A DNA stretch of 64,000 nt from assembly GCA_039519185.1 (NCBI GenBank), contig CM076848.1:53904778-53968777 (forward strand), written 5' to 3'. The first letter of the stretch is position 1, and each line of letters opens with the position of its first letter. Source of the stretch: Astragalus membranaceus. Taxonomy: Eukaryota > Streptophyta > Magnoliopsida > Fabales > Fabaceae. Shown one piece after another: positions 37,721-48,574 of this stretch. The notes beneath the pieces were generated by a model. It had not been told where the DNA came from. It was given only the letters and a program-made list of their open reading frames with translations, and ran no database searches. A program made the translations under genes and the position numbers.

Positions 37721-37730
37721 TATATAAATA
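37721..37730 (+). promoter_or_regulatory. TATA box of the PB1-like gene
   Basis: TATATAAATA, about 90 bp before the first in-frame ATG; downstream of satellite array 0. Confidence 0.6.
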
Positions 37731-37811
37731 CTAGCATAACACACTTATTTCTTGGCAAACAAACACAACTTGAAAATCATATGCAACCTACAAGCAGAAG
37801 TGGGCCGACCG

Positions 37812-38624
37812 ATGCCCCTTTCTCAGGTAACACAATTCCAAATTGGCACAAAGTTGGGCATTGTTTATATTGATGTGGAACATAAAGACTTGATTAATGG
37901 AGTAAAGTTTGAAAGTCATAAGATGAAGTCCATCAGGATCAAGGATGACATGAGCTTTGAAGAACTGAAAACCATAATTCAACAGAAGGGTGGAGATGAG
38001 TCAAGGATATTGCGTTCAATCTTCTATCGACGTCCAGAGCCAGCTTATGGGAGTGTTGAGTATGTGAGCATGGAGATTATAACTGATTTATGCATACAAA
38101 ATATGTTAGCACAATATATGTCCTTTCGCTCTGAAGGTCCAATAGAGTTGAGTGCTAAATTTGCTAGACGTATTAATATTGAGCGCCAAAATGAGTTATC
38201 TCCTTGGCCGCCGGGGTCAGTGCTGTCTTATATATACTACAGGTGCGGAATAGTTAATGCAAGGGATGGAGTCAAGTTTGTTGCTTTTGATGCAAACCCA
38301 CCTGAACCACTTAGGCTTCAACACAATATAACTTTTGAGGAGTTGAAGCAAAAGATTCACCATAAATTGAGGCTCGAACAACACGTGATCAGTACTATCA
38401 AGCACCGTTATCCTCGATATGATCGAGAAGGAAGGTGTATGTGGTCCATGTATGACGTACTAACAACTAACCATGTTGGTAGTATTATCTCGCACCACTG
38501 CAGACACAATTATAGTGATTTCCCAATCGAGTTGTGTATTCGCACGACACTGGCTCCTTCGGTTGACCCACCAGTTAGGAGGTCCGTAGAAGAGATCATG
38601 GAGTTGTTCCGGGAACCACAGTGA
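37812..38624 (+). CDS. Duplicated PB1-like domain protein of the MULE
   Basis: I chose the first in-frame ATG (37812), giving 270 residues; the frame is open upstream and an out-of-frame ATG lies at 37781. The protein is an internal duplication. Half 1 has GVKFESHKMKSIRIKDDMSF, EELKTIIQQKGG, IFYRRPEP and GPIELSAKFA. Half 2 has GVKFVAFDANPPEPLRLQHN, FEELKQKIHHKL, IKHRYPRYD and FPIELCIRTTLA. This matches the PB1-like N-terminal domain of plant MULE proteins, which is probably a protein-interaction module. Here it is a separate gene and not fused to the transposase. No catalytic site. Confidence 0.65.
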   Translation: MPLSQVTQFQIGTKLGIVYIDVEHKDLINGVKFESHKMKSIRIKDDMSFEELKTIIQQKGGDESRILRSIFYRRPEPAYGSVEYVSMEIITDLCIQNMLAQYMSFRSEGPIELSAKFARRINIERQNELSPWPPGSVLSYIYYRCGIVNARDGVKFVAFDANPPEPLRLQHNITFEELKQKIHHKLRLEQHVISTIKHRYPRYDREGRCMWSMYDVLTTNHVGSIISHHCRHNYSDFPIELCIRTTLAPSVDPPVRRSVEEIMELFREPQ

Positions 38625-38905
38625 AGGTCATACAATTAGTTTACTATGCTAAACGTATTGTAGTTTGCCATTTTTTTTTCAGATGTCTTTGAACGTAGGA
38701 GTGTTAAAGTTTATGTATGGATTATGGAGCTGTCAACAAGAATTAAAGTTTAATAACAATTATCAGTTTTTCTTAAATTAACTATATCAGTGTTAAAAAC
38801 AACCAATTGTTAAGACTGGGATAAAAATATTTTCTTACCACAACATGATATAGTACAACAAAATACAAAGGAAGTTTAAACGTCGTTGGGGACGACGACA
38901 TACAC

Positions 38906-39313
38906 TTAACGTTGAAGTTCACTCTTCATCGGTATTTGATAAGTACTCATCTGCGCAAAGTATGTTTTCTTCCTCTGCTTGAGACATACGATGACTATTG
39001 CGTGTAGAAATGTTTTCCATACATGGAGCATCCCAAATCGTACTCTCCTTATTGCCATAATGTTATTCTCAATCCTAAGGCGATTTAAGGCTTTCTGCAT
39101 TTCAACGTATTTATGCTGTGCATGTTGCCACATCTCTGCCGCTTTTAAATCCGGAATTGGTGCCTCCAACTCTCTTAAGTCTGATTGAAGAGAAACAGAC
39201 TCTCGAAATCGGATGCGCCATTCCTTTTTAATGGCTTTTTTCCCTGCGAGTGTATTATCTGTGTTCTCATAACACCAATCTAGTTGAAGTAATAGGTCTC
39301 TATAATCTTTCAT
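38906..39313 (-). CDS. Small coiled-coil MULE protein (gene E), probably frameshifted at the end
   Basis: ATG at 39313 gives 135 residues. The core (EWRIRFRESVSLQSDLRE and LRIENNIMAIRRVRF) is paralogous to the gene at 41046-41510 (EWEYRLEESIRMRQELRQ and VRHENNQMQIRINRH). The frame ends in a basic tail, but the alternative frame near 38906-38970 encodes an acidic tail (AEEENILCADEYLSNTDEE) like the acidic end of the paralogue. A one-base shift therefore seems to separate this copy from its ancestor. Function unknown. Its upstream side enters satellite array 1. Confidence 0.55.
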   Translation of the reverse strand: MKDYRDLLLQLDWCYENTDNTLAGKKAIKKEWRIRFRESVSLQSDLRELEAPIPDLKAAEMWQHAQHKYVEMQKALNRLRIENNIMAIRRVRFGMLHVWKTFLHAIVIVCLKQRKKTYFAQMSTYQIPMKSELQR

Positions 39314-39404
39314 TATGTAGGCAATTTGATCAAATTGATAAAAGAAATATCGTGGGTTCAAAGAAGACCACCTGTTCTGTATATAAAGAAAGATTATAGC
39401 CAAG

Positions 39405-40870
39405 CAATTCACCAATGACCAATGACCAACGTAGGCAAGCAATTCACCAACTTTTTAAACACAATAGCCAAGCCTCCTTAGTCCAAAACAATTATGACAT
39501 ATGACTGTGTGTTCACATGGGGCACCAAATAAGGGTACTCTGAACCTTCATATGGCATTTATTCGCATAGGGGTTAGGCCATGTCCTTTTATTTGAGTAT
39601 CCAAGACCAATGACCAAAGTAACCACTCAATTCACCAACTTTTTTAACACAATAGCCAACCCATGTTAGTCCAAAGCAATTATGACATATGACTGTGTGT
39701 TCGCATGGGGCACCAAATAAGGGTACTCTGAACCTTCATATGGCATTTATTCGCATAGGGGTTAGGCCATGTCCTTTTATTTGAGTAGCCAAGACCAATG
39801 ACCAAAGTAACCACTCAATTCACCAACTTTTTTAACACAATCGCCAACCCACGTTAGTCCAAAGCAATTATGACATATGATTGTGTGTTCACATGGGGCA
39901 CCAAATAAGGGTACTCTGAACCTTCATATGCCATTTATTCGCATAGGGGTTAGGCCATGTCCTTTTATTTGAGTAGCCAAGACCAATGACCAAAGTAACC
40001 ACTCAATTCACCAACTTTTTTTAACACAATAGCCAACCCACGTTAGTCCAAAGCAATTATGACACATGACTGTGTGTTCACATGGGGCACCAAATAAGGG
40101 TACTCTGAACCTTCATATGGCATTTATTCGCATAGGGGTTAGGCCATGTCCTTTTATTTGAGTAGCCAAGACCAATGACCAAAGTAGCCACTCAATTCAC
40201 CAACTTTTTTAACACAATAGCCAACCCATGTTAGTCCAAAGCAATTATGACATATGACTGTGTGTTCACATGGGGCACCAAATAAGGGTACTCTGAACCT
40301 TCATATGGCATTTATTCGCATAGGGGTTAGGCCATGTCCTTTTATTTGAGTAGCCAAGACCAATGACCAAAGTAGCCACTCAATTCACCAACTTTTTTAA
40401 CACAATAGCCAACCCACGTTAGTCCAAAGCAATTATGACATATGACTGTGTGTTCACATAGGGCACCAAATAAGGGTACTCTGAACCTTCATATGGCATT
40501 TATTCGCATAGGGGTTAGGGCATGTCCTTTTATTTGAGTAGCCAAGACCAATGACCAAAGTAGCCACTCAATTCACCAACTTTTTTAACACAATAGCCAA
40601 CCCACGTTAGTCCAAAGCAATTATGACATATGACTGTGTGTTCACATGGGGCACCAAATAAGGGTACTCTGAACCTTCATATGGCATTTATTCGCATAGG
40701 GGTTAGGCCATGTCCTTTTATTTGAGTAGCCAAGACCGATGACCAAAGTAACCACTCAATTCACCAACTTTTTTAACACAATAGCCAACCCACGTTAGTC
40801 CAAAGCAATTATGACATATGACTGTGTGTTCACATGGGGCACCAAATAAGGGTACTCTGAACCTTCATAT
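39405..40870 (+). repeat. 188-bp satellite, array 1 (about 7.8 copies)
   Basis: CCAAGACC marks unit starts at 39601, 39789, 39977, 40166, 40354, 40542 and 40730; the spacing is 188 bp, once 189. Units differ by a few bases only. Each contains CCAATGACCAA. The array fills the space between the divergent genes E (-) and D (+). Confidence 0.97.
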
Positions 40871-40892
40871 GTCAATGTATCTCCCAAAGTAG

Positions 40893-40900
40893 TATAAATA
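40893..40900 (+). promoter_or_regulatory. TATA box of coiled-coil gene D
   Basis: TATAAATA 23 bp after the end of satellite array 1 and about 150 bp upstream of the ATG, with a possible leader intron ending GTGTAG at about 41026. Confidence 0.6.
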
Positions 40901-41045
40901 ATAAATGTCTTGTGCTATATTTGGTTTCATCTTCAATTAAGGTACGGGCACTTGGTAAACTCCTTAGTTTGTATATTTAATTCGTAACCTCTGTTGTTCT
41001 TATTCTAATATGTACTTGTTGTGTAGGATAAAAAACGCAACTGAC

Positions 41046-41510
41046 ATGGATATCTTCGAATTTTCCTTCTATTCAAATTTAATTGGAACAACATATAGAC
41101 CACACGAAATACTAGAAAGTATGGGTCGAGTATGGGTATTAGAGCGAGGCTTGTTTCAATATAGTTTGTGCCCCCAAGACCGATACTCAATATTAAACAT
41201 GAATGAGTATCGTAGAGAGTGGGAATATCGTCTTGAGGAGTCTATAAGGATGAGACAAGAGCTACGGCAATGCTGCATTAAGGCACCAAAGCAAAAATCA
41301 CTTGAAGTCACTGAAGACAACGATGAGTCTCTAGAAAAGGCAGTTAACATGGTTAGGCACGAAAATAACCAGATGCAAATTCGAATTAACAGGCACCAAC
41401 TTGTACACGCTGCATGCAGAAGACATGATTGGGAACGAACCATTCCCGACGAAATGGACTTACAAAATTACCCGAAGTATTCTACAGATGGGGACTTATC
41501 TGACGAATAA
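41046..41510 (+). CDS. Small coiled-coil MULE protein (gene D)
   Basis: ATG at 41046 after a probable acceptor at about 41026; 154 residues. The N-terminal part is MDIFEFSFYSNLIGTT..., followed by a helical core (YRREWEYRLEESIRMRQELR) and a second helix (VRHENNQMQIRINRHQLVHA), ending in an acidic tail (STDGDLSDE). It is paralogous to gene E on the opposite side of the satellite array. I do not recognise a known family. The intact frame and conserved partner suggest a real MULE gene. Confidence 0.6.
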   Translation: MDIFEFSFYSNLIGTTYRPHEILESMGRVWVLERGLFQYSLCPQDRYSILNMNEYRREWEYRLEESIRMRQELRQCCIKAPKQKSLEVTEDNDESLEKAVNMVRHENNQMQIRINRHQLVHAACRRHDWERTIPDEMDLQNYPKYSTDGDLSDE

Positions 41511-41824
41511 TAGCACAACATTACCCTGTTATGGTTGTATTCCTCACGAAGGCCGTTTTAGTTTTTTTCCCGTATGTAGTAAGTATTCGTTCTATATTGC
41601 ATTGAAGATCACTATATGAAACTTCATGGTAAAATGACACTCCCATCAACAATAAAGATATATCATACAACACTAGACTACAAATATCTTTAATTAGAAC
41701 AACTCGTGGAATACATATATGTCTAATTACAACAACAACATTAGACTACAGTCATATGATGGCATAATGGTTAAAAAAAACTGATTTTAGAGTCATATAA
41801 AATCTGTCATTTCCTCTACACCGC
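41511..41824. other. Convergent 3' spacer between genes D and B
   Basis: Holds the 3' ends of two convergent genes. The phrase CATATATGTCTAATTACAAC (41713) recurs at 45365. No other signal. Confidence 0.5.
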
Positions 41825-43432
41825 CTACTTCTTTTTCCCCCTGTGGAGAGGCTGATATGGTGTTCGCATTGCTGCACTATCTTGGATCTTTCTTGGATTC
41901 TTCCTTCGTCGAGTCTGCATATTTGACTCATCATGGTCATGATGAAGTACCTCTCTTTGGATGTTTAGCTGCTCAACATGTTGTGGTTCGGGAGCCGGTT
42001 CAGTTGACTGTTCTTCAATACAGTGTGAATGTTTAGCTTCTTTTGCTTCTTTTACTTCCTCTAATTCACGTTCAAGTTCATGTATTTTCCGTTGAAGTAT
42101 TTCCCTTTCTGATTGAGGTAACCTTTTTAGCTGACTTAAATCACGTTCAACTTTAGATAGTCTTTCTTCAAGTACCTTCTGCTCGGCCTCTAGCTGTTCA
42201 TTCAGGGCATTTTGATTCTTCAAGTCAATTTTCACCTGTCGCAAAGTCTGAAATCCATTCGGTGCCTCATTTAATGCTTGTCTCACAACATCAAATTCAA
42301 TCTCTTGTTGTGTTGCATTCAACTCATGAAAAACCTAGTAACAATATACCAATATGAAAATAATGAGTTGTAATGCCACAAATGATCTGAGTTGGCATGT
42401 AAAAATATAATACAAAGTCACTGACATGTGTTTCCCAATACTATTACCTGGTTATTCTTAAATGAGGCCACAACTTGTTTCCGATCAAGCCAAAAATCAG
42501 GCCACTTCAAACAACGCGGAAACAGAATGTTAACTTTGGGACTAATCTTGCGGTTTGGCCAGACATGTTCAATTCCCCACACCTATAGAATAATATATAT
42601 GATGGTAAAAGATTTCACATACAACTGAGTATTAATTGATATGTTTGATGACAACACAATAAAATACCTGTAGCACGACAACACAACCCATAAGATACAA
42701 AAATTTTGAGCTATTTGATTGTTCCAAACTATGCAAAACTTTCGTCAACTTCTGCACCAAATTATGATACACTGCAAGGCCCCAATTAAAAGTCCCAAGG
42801 GAATCTAGATTGTCTAATAGCTTAATGCATCTACAACTAATACCAGTGGATGAGTTGGGGAAGTAAAACTCTTCCATTGCAAGCAGTATATACAGTCTAC
42901 AAAAATCATCCACATTCTCGTCGCCGGAAAGCGTCATCAGTTTTTCATAAATTGCGGATAAAGTCATATTTGTTCCTTCAAGTAAAGTGAGAGTATATGA
43001 AGTAATGTCATCCTCAAAATGGACTTCTTCTCCAACTATGCCAAGTCCTACGACATAACACACATCTAAAGGACTAAAATCAACTATCCTATTCTGTATT
43101 CTAAACCCCCCTCTTTTTTCATCCCAACGTCTACATAATTCTTCCAACAAAATTCCAGATATGTTTATTTTGCCTGGTAAAAACATTAACCATTTAAAAG
43201 GCGTACCATCAATCCTTTCCTTTTGACATTTTGTAAGATTTTCATTAACTTTGCCGATATATTTTGTTGTACACTTGTGTCGCAAACGCACCTACAACAA
43301 CATCACGAAAGACAAAAGGCTCAGAGGGATGTATATATTTTGGTAAATGGCAACAACTAGAGAATAAGATAAACCTAAAACCATATTACTATTACCCACC
43401 GTTCCGGATTTTGAATTACTAGTGTCCGACAT
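41825..43432 (-). CDS. Paralogue of the Ulp1-MULE N-terminal domain with C-terminal coiled coil (gene B), four exons
   Basis: Proposed exons: 43432-43400, 43291-42668, 42582-42448, 42334-41825. Introns are GT-AG and in phase, giving 433 residues. Residues 12-264 are clearly related to the N-terminal part of the Ulp1-like gene: FRIQNRIVDFSPLDVCYVVG against IRVGNRIISFTALDVCVGLG, VDDFCRLYILLA against VEDFCRLYILLA, with introns after the same LQ codons. The C-terminal exon is a Glu/Lys/Gln-rich coiled coil (about 300-365) ending in a basic stretch; there is no peptidase domain. It may be a structural partner of the Ulp1-like protein (inference). Confidence 0.75.
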
Positions 43433-44035
43433 TGTACCTGTCCGACATCACAATCAATCACATTAGCATTACATACACATAACATTCAGATTCAAATAGA
43501 AGCCAATTACAAAAATGCAAACATAAATAAATTCATTCGTTATCTTTTTTTAAAACCTAAAATTTCTACGGATATCAAAGGCCAAGCTGAATGGGAGCCA
43601 AATGTTTACTCAAGCTATCATGGTAAAATTCCAATTTTGACTAACAAGAATAGGGTTTCCTTTCAAATTAAATTGGGGTTTTTGCAATCAGTCAAATTAG
43701 GGACAAATTAAGGAATAAATCAGTATAAATTACCTGAGTGAAAGAAGGTCGCAGTGGAGAAGAGGTGAAGAAGCGGCGAAACGGTGGAGTCACGGCGGAG
43801 ACGCGACGGAGATAAAAACGGAGAGGAATGGAGCAGAGGAGACGCGCGATTAGAGGGAGAAACACACCCTATCTTCGTGAATGGCGGCGTAGGGGGGTGA
43901 GGGCTTGAAGGGGAGGCCGAGCCGAGGGAGGAGAGACCGCGAGGGAGGAGGGAGTGCGAGTGAGAGACTGCGTGGGAGGAGGAGGGAGTGCGAGTGAGAG
44001 ACTGTAGAGGATAGATAGGATTAAATATTTGTTTT
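43433..44035 (-). promoter_or_regulatory. Leader exon and intron of gene B
   Basis: On the minus strand a CT- and GC-rich exon (about 44035-43734) ends CTTTCACTCAG followed by GTAATTT. The intron ends GTCGGACAG at 43438, six bases before the ATG. The exon contains duplicated CTCTCACTCGCACTCCCTCC motifs, like the leaders of the other two main genes. Confidence 0.5.
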
Positions 44036-44220
44036 TTAATTTAATTTAAGGGATAGGCTTGTTTGTTTGTTTTGTGTTGTTAATTATTAAATAAATAAAC
44101 AATTATTATATTCTATTTTTTAATTGTAAAAGAAAACAGAGATAGATTTTAACACAATAGCCACATTGCAACGTCAATTAACCAACTTTTATAGGCAAGA
44201 CACCAATTTGAAACAACATG

Positions 44221-45230
44221 GGTTGGCTATTGTGTTAAAAAAGTTGGTGAATTCCTTGGCTACCTTGGTCATTGGTCTTCGCAACTCAAATGAAAGGACA
44301 TCACCTAACCCCTATGCGAATATATGACATATGAAGGTTCATAGTACCCTACATTGGTGTCCCATGTATCCACACAGTCATATGTCATAATGGTTTTGAA
44401 GTAAGGAGGGTTGGCTATTGTGTTAAAAAAGTTGGTGAATTCCTTGGCTACCTTGGTCATTGGTCTTCGCAACTCAAATGAAAGGACATCACCTAACCCC
44501 TATGCGAATATATGACATATGAAGGTTCATAGTACCCTACATTGGTGTCCCATGTATCCACACAGTCATATGTCATAATGGTTTTGAAGTAAGGAGGGTT
44601 GGCTATTGTGTTAAAAAAGTTGGTGAATTCCTTGGCTACCTTGGTCATTGGTCTTCGCAACTCAAATGAAAGGACATCACCTAACCCATATGCGAATATA
44701 TGACATATGAAGGTTCATAGTACCCTACATTGGTGTCCCATGTATCCACACAGTCATATGTCATAATGGTTTTGAAGTAAGGAGGGTTGGCTATTGTGTT
44801 AAAAAAGTTGGTGCATTCCTTGGCTACCTTGGTCATTGGTCTTCGCAACTCAAATGAAAGGACATCACCTAACCCCTATGCGAATATATGACATATGAAG
44901 GTTCATAGTACCCTACATTGGTGTCCCATGTATCCACACAGTCATATGTCATAATGGTTTTGAAGTAAGGAGGGTTGGCTATTGTGTTAAACAAGTTGGT
45001 GAATTCCTTGGCCACCTTGGTCATTGGTCTTCGCAACTCAAATGAAAGGACATCACCTAACCCCTATGAGAATATATGACATATGAAGGTTCATAGTACC
45101 CTACATTGGTGTCTCATGTATCCACACAGTTATATGTCATAATGGTTTTGAAGTTAGGAGGGTTGGCTATTGTGTTAAAAAAGTTGGTGAATTCATTGGC
45201 TACCTTGGTCATTGGTCTAGGCAACATGAA
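44221..45230 (-). repeat. 188-bp satellite, array 2 (about 5.4 copies, inverted)
   Basis: GGTTGGCTATTGTG starts at 44221, 44409, 44597, 44785, 44973 and 45161, exactly 188 bp apart. It is the reverse complement of arrays 0 and 1 and nearly uniform. It lies upstream of gene B and beyond the 3' end of the transposase gene. Confidence 0.97.
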
Positions 45231-45479
45231 CCTGATGTCATTTACAACATTTACATATACTTGGCTACATATCATAATTGAAGTAAGTCGCCTTCAAAGG
45301 TTTGGGTGGTAACATGAACCCGATGTCATTTACAACATTTACATCAATACTAATCAAAAGATACATATATGTCTAATTACAACAAAAATTTGTCATGAGC
45401 ATTAATATACATATATCTTTAATTACAACAAAAAATACTCATGACCATTGATATGCAGGGAGTATCCTTCAAGCTAAAG

Positions 45480-48400
45480 TCAGGGATTTGTAGTCAATTG
45501 TGACAATCCCGTGAAGTCTGTTTCCATGTTTGCCAAAAGTTCCATGAATGGAATGTCACCTCCTACCTGTTAATAATCACATTATTTGTTTAACAACATG
45601 AACATATAAATAAAAACTCTAATAACAGACAATCAAACAACATGCCTGAGAGGAGGAACTAAAGTTGTTAGTTGCATTGTCTAATCTTAAATAAGTTGCT
45701 TCTGTAATGGTTGGACATTGAGAAGCCCAACTGTTGTGCGCAAATTCTGAGACTCCAGCATCTTTATTAATATATACATTTCCTGACTGTATAGAGGAAT
45801 TGTTAAATAAGTTCAACTAAACTCTACTTCAGGTCAAACTGAACATATGTAAAATCACTTATCCACAAATGCGAAATAACTAATTTGATTGAATGATGAA
45901 AATGATACAGAAAAAACTTAACGTTGTAGTTAACATACTAAATGAAGTTTGCACAATCATCTGATGCAAACTAAACCACATTGTTTGCATCCAACAACTC
46001 TCCACGAGTTATAAATCAATCCAACCCAATGACATGCTCATAAGTCTTGAAATTATTCACAACAAGTTACAACTCAAACTCAACAATAGTACATAAATTT
46101 TCCCGAAATTTTCTGACGGATCAAATTAGTCCGTGAACAAATTGAAAATTGGAAACTCTACACTTTTAGTAAAATCTTATAATGGACACGAACCAAAGTA
46201 GTTGCTTCCATCACATCTCCACCAGTAGTAACCTCAACAGTTGATTCCACAAAAATGTCGTTGTTGACTTCCATACCCACGGTTCCAATATTGCCCGCCT
46301 ACACATTATACAAAAAACAGTAAGATGCGTGTGATATGGAGTTTAATGCTTAATACATAATTTGTTAAAAAGCAACACAAACCTCCGTATTTTTTTTGTC
46401 ATTAGCTCGCTTGGTTCGCTTATTCACTCTCTTTTTAACAACTTTTTCAACTGTAGATATTTTTCTGTTTGCAGGAGGACGACCTTTACGCTTGACCCTC
46501 AATGGACTGTGACAAGTAGGGAGACTGTCTAGCATTGAGTCATCATTCAAAACCTTGGTTTTAACATTATCCATTGTAGGATCCATACTTGGCAAATCAG
46601 AACTAAATTGATGCAACAGTTCATGGAATGCTTTTGTGGCATATTCAGACTCCGCTGCTGCTTCAGCAACCTCGTAGAAATGCTTGCACAATTTCTCAAA
46701 CCTATCCATCTGTGGCATCAATTCCTTCACACCATAATTTATCTTAATATATGCATGATTCCTTTTAATATTTTTCTTCCATCTTGTCAAAACATACTTC
46801 TCTGGAACTTTTTCAACCCTCTCTTTAGCACAAATACATAATACATGGCAACACAAAATTCCTCTAAACTCAAACAACGAGCATTCACAGTTGACATCAT
46901 AGTTGTCACGATTGAACAAAACTTTAAGGTAGCGCTCTTTTGGTCTATCTCCAACTATTATTTCCTCCAACACATTATATGTAGCAACGCAACCCTCCAG
47001 TGACTCCAAGGAGGGGACACAATTCATTTTACCTCTAAATTCAGTTTGAACCTCCTTAAATTTTGCATGTGTGTAATCACGTTGAAACTGCCTTTCAATT
47101 GAGGAGGTGGACCCACAATGAATTATTGTATCTATTGATTGAAAATCAGCTGCAAATTCTTTTTCTGCTTTATTTTTTAGAGCATTGCCATATTGTTTTA
47201 CAAATTGACCAAGACTTGTTGTTGAATTGATATATCCATCAAAGAAAGCATGTATGCTCTCACTGCGTTGTGTTGTTGACATCCCCGCCCAGAAAAATTT
47301 CCTTAACAATGTCGGTGCCCATCTATGTCGCTCCTTATACAATCCACTTAACCAGTCATTCTCTTGAAGCTGAAATTTGTCTATGAAGGAACGCCATTTA
47401 TCTTCAAAATCAAGTCTTGTGTAAGTATCATAAACTGCTTCTTTCATTGCCGCCTTTATCTTGTAATATTCACCATAGCCACTAAGTTTTTCGGGAATTT
47501 TTTTCATGATATGCCATAAACACCACCTATGGCGAGTAGTAGGGAAGACTGTCTCAATGGCATTTTTCATAGCCTTGCATTGGTCGGTGACAATACCCAA
47601 GGGAGCCTTTCCTAGCATGGAAGAAAGCCATGATTGAAAAAGCCACACAAATGACTCTTCGGCTTCACCGGAAACTAGGCCACACCCAAGTAATGTTGAT
47701 TGACCATGGTGATTGACACCTACAAACGCAGCAAAAGGCATCTCATATTTATTGGTCAGATATGTTGTATCAAATGTCACGACATCTCCAAAATATTCAT
47801 AAGCAGCTCTACTTCTCGCATCGGCCCAAAAGACATTCTTGACATGAAAACCATCATCCAAATCAAGATCATAGAAGAAATTTGAATTTTGTTCCCTCAT
47901 TTCATAAAAGTAACTAATCAACGCCTTCCCATCACCGCCTTTACCAATTGAACGCCTTTCCTTGTTGACAAAATTCTTTACGTCCTTTTCACAAAATGGT
48001 ATATTTTCATGCCCTCCTGCATCCGTGACAAGAGATTGGAAAGTTTTGTTGATCCTCACTCCCGCTTCATCGTTGATTTGGATTGTTCTCTTCACATGCA
48101 GATTTATTTTCTTGTTTACCCTAAACAACCTTGACTTTGTGGGGCTCAACTGGTGACAATGCTCATCTACAAATTTTTTGATATACCATACTCCATCTGT
48201 TTCTAACTTGAAACATATCTTGGCAGGAAAATTGCTCACCCTAGTCGGAAGTGTCTTCAATGAACATGGAATTTTTGACATTTGCGCGCTAGACCCCTCT
48301 CTCGAGCATGACAGAATTCTGTAGTTGATTGCCCCATCCTTTCCCTTTACTGATGTTCTAATTTTCCATCCAAATCCTTTTTTAAAGCATACTCACCATA

Positions 48401-48541
48401 ATATGATATCCCCTCATCTAATGAAGCAAAACACATCCCGATTGTGGGCTCCCAACATGTATCATCATTGTTGGGGTTGTCGACTGTTATACCTTCAGCC
48501 TCAGCACTATCACCCTCAACGAATGTATCACCACCCTCCAT
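45480..48541 (-). pseudogene. FAR1-type MULE transposase, four coding exons, one apparent frameshift
   Basis: Proposed exons: 48541-46383, 46298-46194, 45786-45646 and 45566-45480. All junctions are in phase; the third intron uses a GC-AG pair (CAG/GCATGT). The product would be about 830 residues. The FAR1 zinc-binding domain (GMCFASLDEGISYYGEYALKK to KKFVDEHCHQLSP) is broken by a one-base deficit in an A-run at 48378-48383. Then come the MULE transposase domain (VVTFDTTYLTNKYEMPF, GIVTDQCKAM, RHRWCLWHIMKKIP) and a SWIM finger (NCECSLFEFRGILCCHVLCI). A basic tail with a GRPPANRK hook follows. It would cut and rejoin DNA at the TIRs. A sequencing error in the A-run cannot be excluded. Confidence 0.82.
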
Positions 48542-48574
48542 GAACTTTTAGATGCGGGCGGCGTCACATAAGTA

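Noticed and set aside
39405..40870. CRISPR-like array of regular direct repeats
   Set aside because: The whole 188-bp unit repeats without unique spacers, in a plant genome; it is a satellite.
46608..48156. Plus-strand frames within the transposase
   Set aside because: Opposite-strand shadows of the FAR1-type gene.
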